This document shows positions 1 to 11,957 of a stretch of 64,000 bases of DNA, in pieces. The notes beneath the pieces were generated by a model. That model was given only the letters and a program-made list of their open reading frames with translations, was not told the DNA's origin and made no database searches. A program made the position numbers and the translations under genes. Origin of the DNA: Mesorhabditis belari (taxonomy: Eukaryota > Nematoda > Chromadorea > Rhabditida > Rhabditidae); the NCBI GenBank assembly GCA_958450365.1, contig CAUEEP010000741.1, forward strand, positions 2,490,501-2,554,500, in the 5' to 3' direction. The number at the start of each line of letters is the position of its first letter. Positions within the stretch are counted from its first letter, which is position 1.

Positions 1-639
1 GGAAAGAAAGATAGAAAGATAGAAAGAAAGATAGAAAGATAGAAAGATAGATAAGCTAGAAAGATAGAAAGAAAACTCAGAGCTTCTTTCAGAAAGAAGT
101 TCGAAGAAGTGTTCGATGAGGAGAAATGGCAGCTCTTTGCCGAGAATTTCATCAAATTTTTCGAAAATCCGAAAGCTAAATAAATATTTTTTATGAAAAT
201 TTATTGTAAAAAAATGAAATTTACATTTATTTATATGAAAATTAAAGAGAAATTTTACATTTTATTTACAAATTCGTTTCATTCAGAAAATCCTATCCTT
301 TCTATTTATTTGATTTCATCCAAAATGAATTAAGGATAAAGAAAAGGAAAAGTTTTTGATGTTTCTGGAAAAAATAACTGAAGAAATTTATTTCTTCAGT
401 TATTTTTCAAGAAATTTACTGAGATATTTCTCTAATAGTAATGCTTTCTCTAATAGTAAGCGCCGTACTTTCTCTAATAGTAATGCACTCCGGTGAGCCG
501 AGTTGGTGACTATTTTACGGTTTCCAAGCTTTTGCAGAAGCTCAATACTCAAATCCCCCAGTAGATCTTGTCGGCAGCTACATTTTCCGACCCCACATCG
601 ATAGGTTCTGATAAGCGGTTCTCGAGATTTCGAGGAATT

Positions 640-1310
640 TAGGTAAGGCTCAAGATGATTAGACTAGACGCTCGACGCTCGACGCGACTATTAGAGAAAA
701 TACGGTATTCTGTATTTTCTCTAATTGTAGTGCCCTCCTTTCCCCGACCTCTCCTCCTCCCCCCGGTGAGCCGAGTTAATGACCATTTTACGGCTTCCAA
801 AGCTTCCCCAGAAGCTCAACACTCAAATCCCCCACTAGATCTCATCGTCAGCTACATTTTCCGACCCCACATCGATAGGTTCTGATAAGCGGTTCTCGAG
901 ATTTCGAGGAATTTAGGCAAAGCTCCTGAGCCTACTATTAGAGAAAATACGGTAGTAGAATTCAAAACTTACCATTGATCAAGTATAGAGCCACTCCATT
1001 TGTGGCATCGAGTGTACCAAGTGCAGTAAGTACCAAGAGCATGCCATGGATCGAGTGATCCATTCGAGAGTACGATATTTGTTGCCTGAATTGTTTAAAC
1101 GTTAGCTTTACCATCCTTTGTCTTTCTGGTGCATTCTTGTGCATTTACTTCAATACTTTGATATTAAAGTGTTCAAAATAAGTACACCAGATAGGATGGG
1201 GTTGCGTGGGTGTGTGTGCACCAGAGAGACAAAGAAGGATGTTCTTTGTCTTTCTGGTGCATCTTTCTTGTGCACTAGAGAAAATAGAGAAATTCCTTAG
1301 AGAAAATACG
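640..1310. repeat. Inverted segmental duplicate of 54650..55250
   Basis: The reverse complement of this stretch matches the region around S28 exon 13: the CACAAGAATGCACCAGAAA block, the exon, and the palindromic GAGAAAATACGGTATT block. Parts of the same repeat occur a third time near 420-620 on the plus strand. Ends were judged by eye. Confidence 0.75.
962..1095 (-). pseudogene. Inverted copy of S28 peptidase exon 13
   Basis: The minus strand repeats nearly all of exon 13 of the S28 gene, including [11 protein letters not shown] with the catalytic Asp, an acceptor like CAG and a donor GTAAGT. After the GTY codons extra bases shift the frame, so the copy cannot encode the normal continuation. 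No other S28 exon lies beside it. Flanking sequence on both sides also matches the region around the real exon, so this is a duplicated segment and not a second gene. Confidence 0.8.
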
Positions 1311-1798
1311 GTATTTGGTCTTTTCTAAACTAAAAGAAAAGTCTTTTGATGGTTTTTTTATGCAAAAAAACTTTGAAGCCACCTTTTTAGTCATCTTTTG
1401 GCTTTCAATTTCGACTTTCAATTTAGAACTTTCGATTTACAAACGTTTTTGTTAATATTTAACTAGTTAACCAGTTAACATTGTTAGTTAAACGATGGTT
1501 AAACGACTTTTTTTGTTCTAAAGCCCTAACAATGAGACAAAAGAGTAACAAAAGGGTAACTAGACCTCGTTAGGCTAACTTTCTTTGTCTTTCTTTGGAT
1601 CAAAAGAGATCAAAAGTTTGTCTTTCCCCAAATTGTGGCTATTTCAAGGCGTGCTTTTTTTAGAGGCAAAAGAAAGTGCAAAAAGGTAGTTCCTGCAAAA
1701 ATTTCGGCCTAGATCTGCAGTTTTCAAAAGCTCAGTGCAAGAAAAGTCAAGTTTCACCTAGTCAGACACTTTTGCATGAAATTTTTGAACCATCATGG

Positions 1799-2036
1799 TC
1801 ACCACCACCAGATGGGCCACCACCAGATGGGCCACCACCAGATGGGCCACCACCAGATGGGCCACCACCAGATGGGCCACCACCAGATGGGCCACCACCA
1901 GATGGGCCACCACCAGATGGGCCACCACCAGATGGGCCACCACCAGATGGGCCACCACCAGATGGGCCACCACCAGATGGGCCACCACCAGATGGGCCAC
2001 CACCAGATGGGCCACCACCAGATGGGCCACCACCAA
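1799..2036. repeat. 15-bp minisatellite (about 16 copies)
   Basis: Unit GATGGGCCACCACCA, nearly perfect. All reading frames through it are open on both strands, so the predicted PPPDG-type peptides are repeat artefacts. A reverse-complement-like GGTGGTGGACCATTTGG stretch follows at 2120-2175. Confidence 0.95.
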
Positions 2037-2175
2037 ATGAAAGAGTGCAATTTTTGGCCTACTCAACGAGTTCTTTCATTTTTTATGTTCTTGAAAACAT
2101 ACAGTGTGAAAAAAATTTGGTGGTGGTGGTGGTCTATTTGGTGGTGGACCATTTGGTGGTGGTCCATTTGGTGGA

Positions 2176-2870
2176 ATCAAATAGACTTCAGACTTGTAAT
2201 TGGAATTGGTAATTGGAAATTGTAAGTTAAAGTTGCTAATTGCTAATCAAAGCTGTTAATCAAAGCTGTTAATCAAAGCTGCTAAGCAAGGCTGTTAATT
2301 GTAAACTAAAATATTTCTAGCTCACTAGAAAGGTTCTGTTTTCAATTGGTTCTATTTTCAATTCTCGAGCAGAAAGTCGATCCTTTAAGCAAGTCTATGA
2401 AAACGGAGACAATGATAATGATTCTTACTAGAGAAAGGCAAGGACTTGTTGTGGCTTTTTGGAAAGACACCAAACTAATCTTATAGAATTAAAAGATCTT
2501 AGAATTAAAAGATATCTACTTATTGCAAAGTTAAAATAGAGCCAATCGAGCAGTTAAACATCAAAATAAAATGAAAAGAAAAGGAAGGGATCGACAAAAT
2601 CAAGTTTGGAGATCAAGAAGGTATCCCAACCCGAGCAAAAACTCCGGAAACAAGACTCTTATCCACTAGACCACAAGCTCACAGGGACAGAAACCTTCTA
2701 TAGCCTCGAGACAGTGAAAGAAGCCTTGGATGGGAACTGATTTTTAACCTCTAATTTGACCACAAATTTGTTTGCCAGATTCCTAGCGTTTCCGAATCCC
2801 TTTACAGAAACGGATAGCAGCATCAGAATCAGGGAAAAATTCTGCATCGTATGGTATATGGAAGAAGTGA
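2176..2870 (-). repeat. Dispersed repeat with tRNA-like core (copy 1)
   Basis: The minus strand matches 14340-15535: the AATTCCAATTACAAGTCT end, CGACTTTCTGCTCGAG, GATCCCTTCCTTTTC and the tRNA-like GAGCTTGTGGTCTAGTGGAT. The tRNA-like core is at about 2635-2685. Confidence 0.75.
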
Positions 2871-3234
2871 AAGAAGACTGACAAAAGAAGAATAGGGACT
2901 GATTTTTGACCTCTAATTTGACCTCAAACTTGTTTTGACTTCTAATTTGACCTTAAAGGTTAGCTTGATTTGTAAGTGCTTAGAGGTTAGCTATACTCAA
3001 TTTTTGAGTGTGCACAAAAACTAGGCCTAGATTCAAAACACTTCACAACCAGATTTCTCTAGCTGTGCAAGATAAAAATAACTTTAAAAAAAGAACACTT
3101 TACTATCTCGCAATACACCTTTTTTTTTTGGTTAGAGACCCAAAGGATTGGTGTGGAAATTCCCTGCTCTTTCTATAGCGCCTTCCTTCTCATCGTCAGC
3201 TTTCCCGCTTCTCCGTCTTTCTCCCCAAACTTCA

Positions 3235-3500
3235 TTTGCTTCGGTTTCCTCCTTTTCTTTTCTCTTTTCTCTCTTTCCTTTTCTTTTCTCTCTTTCCTTT
3301 TCTCTTTCCTTTTCTCTTTTCCTTTCTCTCTTTCCTTTTCTTTTCCTATCATTCGTCTTTTCTTTACATTGCAAAGAAGCGATCTTCTTTAAAAGAAGCT
3401 CTTCTTTAAAAGAAGAAGATCTTCTTTTAAAGAAGATCTTCTTCTTTTAAAGAAGATCTTCTTCTTTTAAAGAAGATCTCCTTTAAAGAAAGAATTCATT
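3235..3500. repeat. Pyrimidine tract and palindromic GAAGATCTTC repeats
   Basis: 3240-3350 is a CTTTTCTCTTTC-rich tract. 3375-3490 repeats AAAGAAGATCTTCTT, each unit self-complementary. No gene. Confidence 0.8.
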
Positions 3501-3664
3501 CACATCTCTTCCTTGTACTTTATGGAGAAATCCGTCGACATGTCAAATTGCCATAGTTTACATGAGAATCCCATTTAACGGGGACGGAAATTTTTTTTTG
3601 CTTTAGATTTTCTCAGCTTTTGTTCTTAGAAACTAAAGTCTTTTTGAGCTTTGAGCTTTGAGCT

Positions 3665-3775
3665 GATACTGATTTTTAATATTAAATTAGTTTAATATTA
3701 AATTAGTTTAATATTAAATTAGTTTAATATTAAATTAGTTTAAAGTGAAATTAGTTTAAAGTGAAATTAGGAATT
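3665..3775. repeat. AT-rich tandem repeat
   Basis: Unit TTTAATATTAAATTAG repeated, then two AAGTGAAATTAG variants. Confidence 0.8.
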
Positions 3776-4080
3776 CAAAGGATTTCTCTGAAGAATAGCT
3801 TTTTCTATTTCTCATCTTTAAGATTATTTTTAAAATCTCCTCTCATTTTCTTTGATTGCTTCTTTTTTAAATAAAAGAGAATTTTGAAATGGCTTTAGAA
3901 AGAAGTATTCAAATGTTAAAAGCAAAATTCTTTTGTCTTTATTGAGAATGATTGAGAGTCATTGAGCTTTTTGTTACTTTTTCATTTCATTACTGATTTG
4001 TTTAAACTCCAGAAGTTGTCAGCTGTGTACAATGGAATTTTTGGTTTAAAGCGTTTTCTAAAAGATTAGTGTTTAAGGTT

Positions 4081-4857
4081 ATATCCAAATCAAGCTTATA
4101 CCCAAATTTTCAGAACGATTCAAAAAACTGGTTTTGAAGAAATGCCAAATTTACGAATTTTCACAAAACTTGCATTTCAAGCGAAACTACTAAGTGTATC
4201 TTTTTGGAAATTTGGCTATAAGGCTAATTTTTGATTCTCTACAACTTTTCTATTGACACCAAAATGGGTTCTTTTGAAGAGTGCTCAAACCTCTAACGGA
4301 CATCTCCAGCCCTCCAAGCCACGCCACACACAAACCAAAATCAAACCAAACCAACCTACACGAAAGAGGAACCCAAACCTGAAGAAGAAAACCCCCAAGT
4401 CAAAGACCTCCCCCCGACAACGCGCGCCCTCGTGTGCAAAACCCGCTCTAAAATAAACAGCTTGGTTTGGAACTTGCGCATTCCCCAACAGCCGACCTCC
4501 CTACCACAAAAGATACACTATATTCGCAAAATGCAATTGACTAAACATCTTTAAACCATTTTGAATCAAAGTTTGATATAATTTTTGATTCTCTACAACT
4601 TTTCTATTGACACCAAAATGGGTTTCTTTTGAAGAAAGTGCTCAAACTCTCTAACGGACATCTCCAGTCCTCCATTTTTGAGTCTCACACTTGTCTCACA
4701 CACAAACCAATCCTACTACGAAAGAGGAATCCGCAAATTGCCTGTAAAATGGGCAGAAGTCGTCAATAATAATGGAAATTATTTGGAATGAATTCATGGT
4801 TTTATATTGGATAAATTTTAGTTCAAAGTCCCGCAGTTTTCAATTGACCAACCCAAT
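4081..4857 (+). mobile_element. Internally deleted mariner (copy A), rearranged
   Basis: The right end (CAACCCAA then TA) matches the other two copies; the left terminus is missing. The block containing ATTCTCTACAACTTTTC and CCAAAATGGG is present twice (near 4230-4310 and 4589-4680), so this copy is internally duplicated. Remnants of the RGI(R) and DNARPH-region coding are recognisable but decayed. Confidence 0.75.
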
Positions 4858-5667
4858 AAATTGAAACAAAAATGAAGGGAAACTCAGTTGATTCTCTGAT
4901 TTTTGAGGTGCATTTAAACCTTTTGAAACTTTTCGATATCTAGAAATAGATAGAAAGATTTTCTAGGATTTGATATCTAGAATTTGATATCTTTTTGATA
5001 TCTAGAAGTATCTACAAGTATTTCCTGCAGCCAATCCCCTTTCCACTCCCAACCTTCCCCACTCCCAACCTTCCCCACTTCCAACTTTTGCCTTCCGAAA
5101 AAGACAAAGCCATGTCATCAATCCGCATCTTTCCCTTCCTTTTCATACCTTTGCTCCCTCCAAATCATTCAACCAAGCACAAGTTTCCTTTTTTTCATTT
5201 TAAAACTGAATTTTAAAATATCCCTCCCTTTCGTCAGACATCTTTTTCAAAAACCCTGGCCACAAAGTTCAACTTTAGCTCAAAATCAGGAATTTTTCAC
5301 TTTTTCACTTTTTCACTCAAGAAAGTCACGCGTTTTCGATTTTTCTTCGAAAATTTCTCAGTTTCGTAAAGTTTTTTGATTTGAGATATTGAAAAAAGTT
5401 TGAGATTCTATTCGATTTCGATTGAATAGTAGTGCTTAGCTATTTGCTATGTAATGCTTAGTTCGATATCTGATTCAAGACTCGTTGTTTCCCCTTCTTC
5501 TCTTATTCCAAATTATGAGACTAGACTTATAGTTTTGATTTAAAACCCCTTTTATCGCCGTATTTACTTTGATCTTATTTTTTGCTATAAAATCCTTTTC
5601 CACCCTAAGTCACATCCAGAATTTCAAAGCCTCTTGAAAATTGTAGAAATTTATAGAAATTCACGGA

Positions 5668-5880
5668 GTGATCCTTATCAAATTTCGGTCGGTTCTCATC
5701 CCCATCATCGTTGCCTTTATCATTCTTTTGCGAACCGTATTAGTAGGGTTTGGAATAAGTATTAGTATTGGAAGCGTTTGGAATAAGCTCCCGTCTGGTA
5801 TCTTCTCGTCTGTAGGAAAATTGAAAGTATCTGTGAACGAATTAGATCTTATTGCCATGTCAAATCTGCCCTATATTTAA
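5668..5880 (+). other. Weak hydrophobic open frame
   Basis: A 70-codon frame opening with GTG contains a strongly hydrophobic stretch (LIPIIVAFIILLRTVLVGFG) and ends in TAA, with AATAAA at 6012-6017. No splice partners or family were recognised, and the region has no repeats. It could be a terminal exon or chance; the rest of 4860-6470 shows nothing else. Confidence 0.2.
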
Positions 5881-6479
5881 TCTTTTTGTATCTGTGTTTC
5901 CTAACTGTACTCTTACTGTACTATCTTTAGTTTTCTCTCTTTTTTCGGTGAGAGTATTGTAGCAATATGATTATCAGTTATGATTATCTGATTCGCTTCT
6001 ATTCGCCCCATGAATAAAGCATATATATTTTCTTTTTTCATTATCGATTAGATTTTGATTTTAAAAAACATTGTGCTCGAATTTTTGTTCCTCTGATGAT
6101 TTTCTTCTGTTCATTGACCACTAAAAAGATTTGGTGACTTTTAAAGGAAAGCTTTTCGAGTCGAGAAGAAAGAAGGAAAGAAATTTTGAGTCGATTCCTG
6201 AGACTTCAAAAACGATTTGGAGATTTTATTTAAAAATCTATCTTTAGAAAGACTTAGATTTGCGATGAAGAAAGCTTTAAATTGCATTTTTAGTTATTTA
6301 ATTTTGAATTATCTCGACAGTTTATCAAATTAGACGATTTTGGTTTATCAATTAGACGATGAATTAGTTAATTAGTTAATTAATTAGTTAATTCCATTCA
6401 TTCATTCATTAATTCATTAATTAATTAAGAGGATTATCAATTAGTTTCTGTTAAAGATATCTCACAATCAGGCTTTGAG

Positions 6480-7095
6480 GCTTTGTTAGTCGGCTATCGG
6501 ACATTTGATACGCGCCCCGCTCCTTTGCCATTGGCAATCTAACTTTGAACTCAAATATCTTGACGTCGCGTTGTCGAATTTATATATTCTTGCTGTCATT
6601 AGATGCGCCAAGTCGTTCTCTATCGATTGATATAAAAACTATTTAAATTAAACACCCCAACACCAAGAAATTTGGGCTTAAAGTTAAATTGCCTATGACA
6701 AAGGGGCAGGGCGCGTATAAAAGGTCTTTCTGGCCCCGCCCCTTTTGCCAATGTAACTTTGAGCTCAAATTCCTTGGTGTTGTGCTGTTTAATTTAAATA
6801 GTTTTTATACCAATCGATAGAGAAAGTCTTGGTGCATCTAATGATACCAGGAATATGGAAATTCGACAACGCGACCTCAAGATATTTGAGCTCAAAGTTA
6901 GACTACCATTGGCAAAAGGGGCGGAGCAATTATGCGACTTTTTATACGCGCCCCGCCCCCTTTGCCGCCCCGCCCCTTTTGCCATTAGCAATCTAACTTT
7001 AAGCTCAAATTCCTTGGTGTTGCGCTGTTTTATTTAAACAATTTTTATATCAATCGATAGAGAAAGTCTTGGCGCATCTAATGATACCAAGAACA
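6480..7095. repeat. Dispersed repeat with GC-box and TATA-like modules
   Basis: Repeated blocks read CAATCGATAGAGAAAGTCTTGG, TTTGAGCTCAAATTCC and GGCAAAAGGGGCGGGGCGCG next to GTATAAAAGG, in both orientations. Other copies occur near 34370-34760 plus 35161-35270, 37600-37785 and 40915-41500. Confidence 0.75.
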
Positions 7096-7225
7096 TTGCT
7101 GAAAAATGGCTTTGAAGTCCCTACTTTTTACTATTTTAGCTCAAGATAGACCAAAGGCCAAATCTAGTACCTGATTGAGATATTGGTTTTGAAGCAAGAT
7201 CACATTTAAACTTTAAGCATGTACA

Positions 7226-7399
7226 CCAAAAGAAGTTCTAGTTCCAAAGCAAGCTCTAGTTCCAAAACAAGCTCTAGTTCCAAAGCAAGTTCTAGTTCCA
7301 AAGCAAGCTCTAGTTCCAAAGCAAGCTCTAGTTCCAAAACAAGTTCTAGTTCCAAAAGAAGTTCTAGTTCCAAAGCAAGTTCTAGTTCCAAAACAAGTA
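7226..7399. repeat. 18-bp minisatellite
   Basis: Unit TCTAGTTCCAAAGCAAGC, about 9-10 copies with AAAACAAG and AAAAGAAG variants. Confidence 0.9.
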
Positions 7400-8166
7400 C
7401 AGCTTTCCCACTTGATCAGATCCTCATCTTTACACCAATCCTCTATAAACACTCCTTCACCCATTCCTTCCTTTTCTTCAAACATTTCTTCACCAATTTT
7501 TCCCTCATGTGGTTGAGTGTGAATGTTCTGAGATTGACGATAAGTAGTCATATGGGTTGGAAGGAGATTTTCTCGTAAAAAAATTCATCGTCCATCCCTT
7601 TTCCCTTTCTTTTTCTTGATATAAGGGTCTTGCTTTTGGCACTTCTTTTTGAAAAGAAATCAAAAAAAAGACTTTTTGATGAGGAAAAGTAAAGAAAAAG
7701 GAGAGATTTGTGAAAGAACGTGGGAAATCGAAAAAAAGAAAAAAAAAGAATTGGAAATTAGGGAAAAGGAAAGGAAGGGAGGGGATGGCTATAGATGGAT
7801 GGAGGCCTTATCATTCTCCGCCTTCATGAACAAGAATATTCGTGTGTTGGATATTGATATTGGATATTACTTTTTATCGTCAACTTAGGTGATCTAATTT
7901 TTGATGCTTGGTACGCTGTTTTCCTGTAGCCAAAAAGCCGAAAGCCAATGTCCTGCAGCCTACAGCATAACTCAAAAGCACACAGGATTTATGCAATCCC
8001 AAATTTGCTTTGTGCTGTACTTTACTTTACAAATTTACTTTGTGCTCTTGCAAACGCCAAAAGACCAAACCTATCTTCCTAACTTTGTACCGATCAGTTT
8101 GACATAGTTCACTAAAGAAACTAGAGCCAACATCTTCTAGTTACAAATTAGCTTTGGCTAGGAAAG

Positions 8167-8342
8167 GTTCTGGTCTGGCTTAAGCTGCTTACTAGATCTG
8201 GTCTGGTTTAAGCTGCTTACTAGATCTGGTCTGGCTTAAGCTTCTTACTAGATATGGTCTGGCTTAAGCTGCTTACTAGTTCTGGTCTGGATTAAGCTGC
8301 TTACTAGATCTGGTCTGGCTTAAGCTGCTTATTAGATCTGGT
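8167..8342. repeat. 28-bp minisatellite
   Basis: Unit contains GGTCTGGCTTAAGCTGCTTA, about 6 copies. Confidence 0.9.
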
Positions 8343-8992
8343 TTTTGAATTGAATCGAGAAAAAATGTTTTTCGAGACGTTTTCATGTTAAATTTGAATT
8401 TTTGTCGCAAATTTTAAATGTTAATTTTATCATATTGTTAAATGTTAATTTTCGCGCGACGTCGCATTCCAATTGACGTCGCCGCCATTTGGAGGTAGTC
8501 GATGGGAGCGCCGCGTCGTCGTTTCTTTTTCGTTTTCAAATCATTTTTTTTGTCAGATTAATTGAAAGTATTGTTTTACGCGATAAATTTTGTGTTGGAA
8601 TGAGAAAGCAATCAATTTCCATTTGGGATTTGGGAGCCGAGTGGAGAATCTGAAACTTTTCGTAGCCGGACCACAATGAAGGCCAAAACTAGCTGTGAAA
8701 TGGTTTGGGGAATTGAATGGAAGCAACGAAAGCAAGACTCATCTTCTGGACCGTTACAAAACTGAATCGGTTCGGTCTAATTTCGAAGCAAATCGCTCAA
8801 ATTCGATTCGATTCGAAAAATTTTGATTTTCGGTCCGAAACGATTCGTTTCGAAGTTTTTCCGTTTTCGGTCTGACATGTAACGTCAATTTGAATATCCG
8901 TCTCAAGATTAAATGTTAATGTTAATTTCTTTTTGTTAAATAGTAATTTTGATGCTACGTCGCGTTCCTATTGACTCCGCCGTCGTCACGTC

Positions 8993-9205
8993 GTAAGCTG
9001 GTTTTGTCGTAAGCTGGTTTTGTCGTAAGCTGGCTTTGTCGGAAGCTGGCTTTGTCGGAAGCTGGCTTTGTCGGAAGCTGGCTTTGTCGGAAGCTGGCTT
9101 TGTCGGAAGCTGGCTTTGTCAGGAAGCTGGCTTTGTCAGAAGCTGGCTTTGTCAGAAGCTGGCTTTGTCAGAAGCTGGCTTTGTCAGAAGCTGTCTTTGT
9201 CAGAC
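8993..9205 (+). repeat. 16-bp minisatellite, orientation 1
   Basis: Unit GTCGGAAGCTGGCTTT changing to GTCAGAAGCTGGCTTT, about 13 copies. The complementary unit builds the array at 10360-10715. Confidence 0.93.
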
Positions 9206-10356
9206 GGATCTAGCCTAAAAATAATCACTTGGAAAAGGGAAAATCCGGAAAATTTGGCAAAGCAAGTTACTGTTTTTGCCAAGATTACGAACTTTGTTAG
9301 CGTTTTTTTGAGGCGCATTTCGCTCAAAAGCACCTTTTAAGCAGACTTTCGCGTTTTTAAGCAGACTTTCGATAAAAGACGAAAATTTTCACGTAATCTG
9401 ATTAACTTTCGATATCTGATTGTTACAGCTTTGTTAGGTGCAACTTGCTGACATTTTTGCATCACTCAACAAGCGAAAGCATTTTGTTTTACTCGGTCAG
9501 TCATCTTGCCCCCAAGCTTACAATGAATGTAATGTAAATGGCGAATGGGAAACAGACTTTGCCTGAAACAAGGCCGACAATCGGGAGCCATTGATGGGGA
9601 AAATCAGATTTAACTCGACGCTTAAGTTTTTCTGAAACTTGAACATAGTTCGCTAAGCTTAAATTTAAGCTAAAGTTAAATATTTCCAGCAAATTTGAAT
9701 TTGTTTGCAGTGAAGTGAGTTGAATGTAGAATTTTGCGATATCAGATTTCAATTCTTTTGAAAGAGTTTTTAAAAACAGCAAATATTCGTTTTTTTTTTG
9801 CAATTTTTCCTTTTCTATTTAAATATTTTTATCTTGTTTATTTCAAAGAATCATTTAATTCATTTTTCGAGCCAAAGCTTTGGAGAGAGCTTTGAAGAAA
9901 GCTTTCTCCAAAGCTTTCTCCAAAGCTTTCTCCAAAGCTGGACAATGCTTTGGACTCATCGAGAGACTCAGTTAAAGCAAAATTACGTGTCAAAAATCAA
10001 AACATTTTTAGAGCTTTGTTTCAAAAATTGAAAATGCATTTAGAGTGAACACTTTTTGTGTTGGCTTTATTTTCTTTTCCCTCTTCTATTTTCTTGTTTC
10101 CCTTTTCCCGTTTCCCTTGTCGAATTCCGTTGAGAATTCCAATCTTTGACATTTTCATTCAAAAAACGTCTCACTTCTTTTTTTTCACCCAACAACTCCC
10201 TTGGATTTTGAGGTAAATTTTAAAAATAACTAACTCTTTGGCAAGCTTAAAAAGCTTAGTAAAAAGCTTAGTAGAAAGCTTAGTAACTTGAGATTAATTA
10301 GGAAACTTATAGGGAATAGGTTACCGTACTTTGTCCTTCACAAATGCACGTTTTTT
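9206..10356. other. No supported gene
   Basis: Spacer between two inverted satellite arrays. A 100-codon minus-strand frame (9501-9803) has no recognisable family or signals. A small CCAAAGCTTTCT repeat lies at 9890-9940. Confidence 0.5.
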
Positions 10357-10359
10357 GAC

Positions 10360-10715
10360 TAGCTTCTGACAAAGCGAGTTTCTGACAAAGCGAGTTTCTG
10401 ACAAAGCGAGTTTCTGACAAAGCGAGTTTCTGACAAAGCGAGTTTCTGACAAAGCGAGTTTCTGACAAAGCGAGTTTCTGACAAAGCGAGTTTCTGACAA
10501 AGCGAGTTTCTGACAAAGCCAGCTTCTGACAAAGCCAGCTTCTGACAAAGCCAGCTTCTGACAAAGCCAGCTTCTGACAAAGCCAGCTTCTGACAAAGCC
10601 AGCTTCTGACAAAGCCAGCTTCTGACAAAGCCAGCTTCTGACAAAGCCAACTTCTGACTAAGCCAACTTCTGACTAAGCCAGTTTCTGACTAAGCCAGCT
10701 TCTGACTAAGCCAGT
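10360..10715 (-). repeat. 16-bp minisatellite, orientation 2
   Basis: Units TCTGACAAAGCGAGTT then TCTGACAAAGCCAGCT, then TCTGACTAAGCCAG variants, about 22 copies in blocks. It is the reverse complement of the 8993-9205 unit. Confidence 0.93.
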
Positions 10716-11705
10716 GACATTTTGCTATCAATGATATCATGCAATCCTGTTTGATATCTTTGAAAATTAGTCAATGAAGCGCACCAGGAAGTAAGCGTTT
10801 GCAAGAGCACAGGCTCTAAGGCAGCTTTTTTTTAAACTAACAGATCCAACAATAGCAGATCTAACAATAGCAGATCCAACAATAACAGATCCAACTTTTT
10901 GTGAAATCGATTCTCTTGTCCAATTTTTACATTCTCTTCTCCAATTACATCAATGCTTTCATTATTATTTTCTCATTATCTTTTTTTGTCCAAATTTTCA
11001 CTCGATTAAAACTTTCATTACTTTTTTTTTGTCCTCTCTTTCACTTCACCGGCGATTTTCCCAAGCAAGACAAAAATTTGACGCACGCTTATTAGGCGAT
11101 TGTTGTGTAACGACGAAAGGGGAGAAGCGAGAAGGAAAGTGAAGCCAGAAATTGAAAACTTTACTTTTTCCGAAGAACTTTCAAGGTACTTTTCTGTTAT
11201 ATTTCTGTTATAATTCTGTTATATTTCCCTTTGCATCAAATCGAATATATCCCGGCAAAAATTCACATTTTAAAAGCTTCACAACAACTGCTTTTACGTG
11301 CTTTTGCGGATATGCAAATTTTGAACTTTTGCAGATATGCAAATATGCAAATTTTAATAAGACTTTATAATAAAAGGATAATATAACAGGATTGTACCGG
11401 GCTTTCAATAGGTTTCTTTTAGCTTTTTAATTGTCTTTTTAATTGTCGCCTTGTCTTCATCAATTGCTTTTTGTCGCCTTGTCTTCATCAATTGTTTTGT
11501 TTAAGAATTGGAGATGTTAAAACTGATTAGGCTGGCACGTAAAGTCTAGAGTCTGGCTCTGATTACCGTTTAGAGCGTTGCTGTTGGATAGTTATTAATC
11601 TTTAAATGACAACAAAGCTAGGTCTAGTTTAAATGGCACAAAATCGTACAAAAACATTGATCTGGATTTGACTGACCTAGGCCAGATCTTTTCCCTTCTT
11701 GGCCC

Positions 11706-11957
11706 TGCCAAATAGCGGCCAAGTAGCGGTCAAGTAGCGGCCAAGTAGCGGCCAAGTAGTGGCCAAGTAGCGACCAAGTAGCGGCCAAGTAGTGGCCAAG
11801 TAGCGGCCAAGTAGTGGCCAAGTAGCGGCCAAGTAGCAGCCAAGTAGCGGCCAAGTAGCGGCCAAGTAGCGACCAAGTAGCAGCCAAGTAGCGGCCAAGT
11901 AGCGGCCAAGTAGCGGCCAAGTAGCGGCCAAGTAGCTGCCAAGTAGCGGCCAAGTAA
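11706..11957. repeat. 11-bp minisatellite
   Basis: Unit AAGTAGCGGCC, about 23 copies with GTGG, GACC and CAGC variants. Confidence 0.93.

Noticed and set aside
1676..2225. Long frames encoding PPPDG, GHHQM, TTRWA and IWWWP repeats
   Set aside because: All come from one 15-bp minisatellite that leaves every frame open on both strands; no splice signals or unique coding sequence.
9501..9803. 100-codon minus-strand gene
   Set aside because: No family, signal or splice context; could be chance in AT-rich DNA.
8993..10715. CRISPR-like arrays
   Set aside because: Units are directly tandem with no unique spacers, and the genome is eukaryotic.
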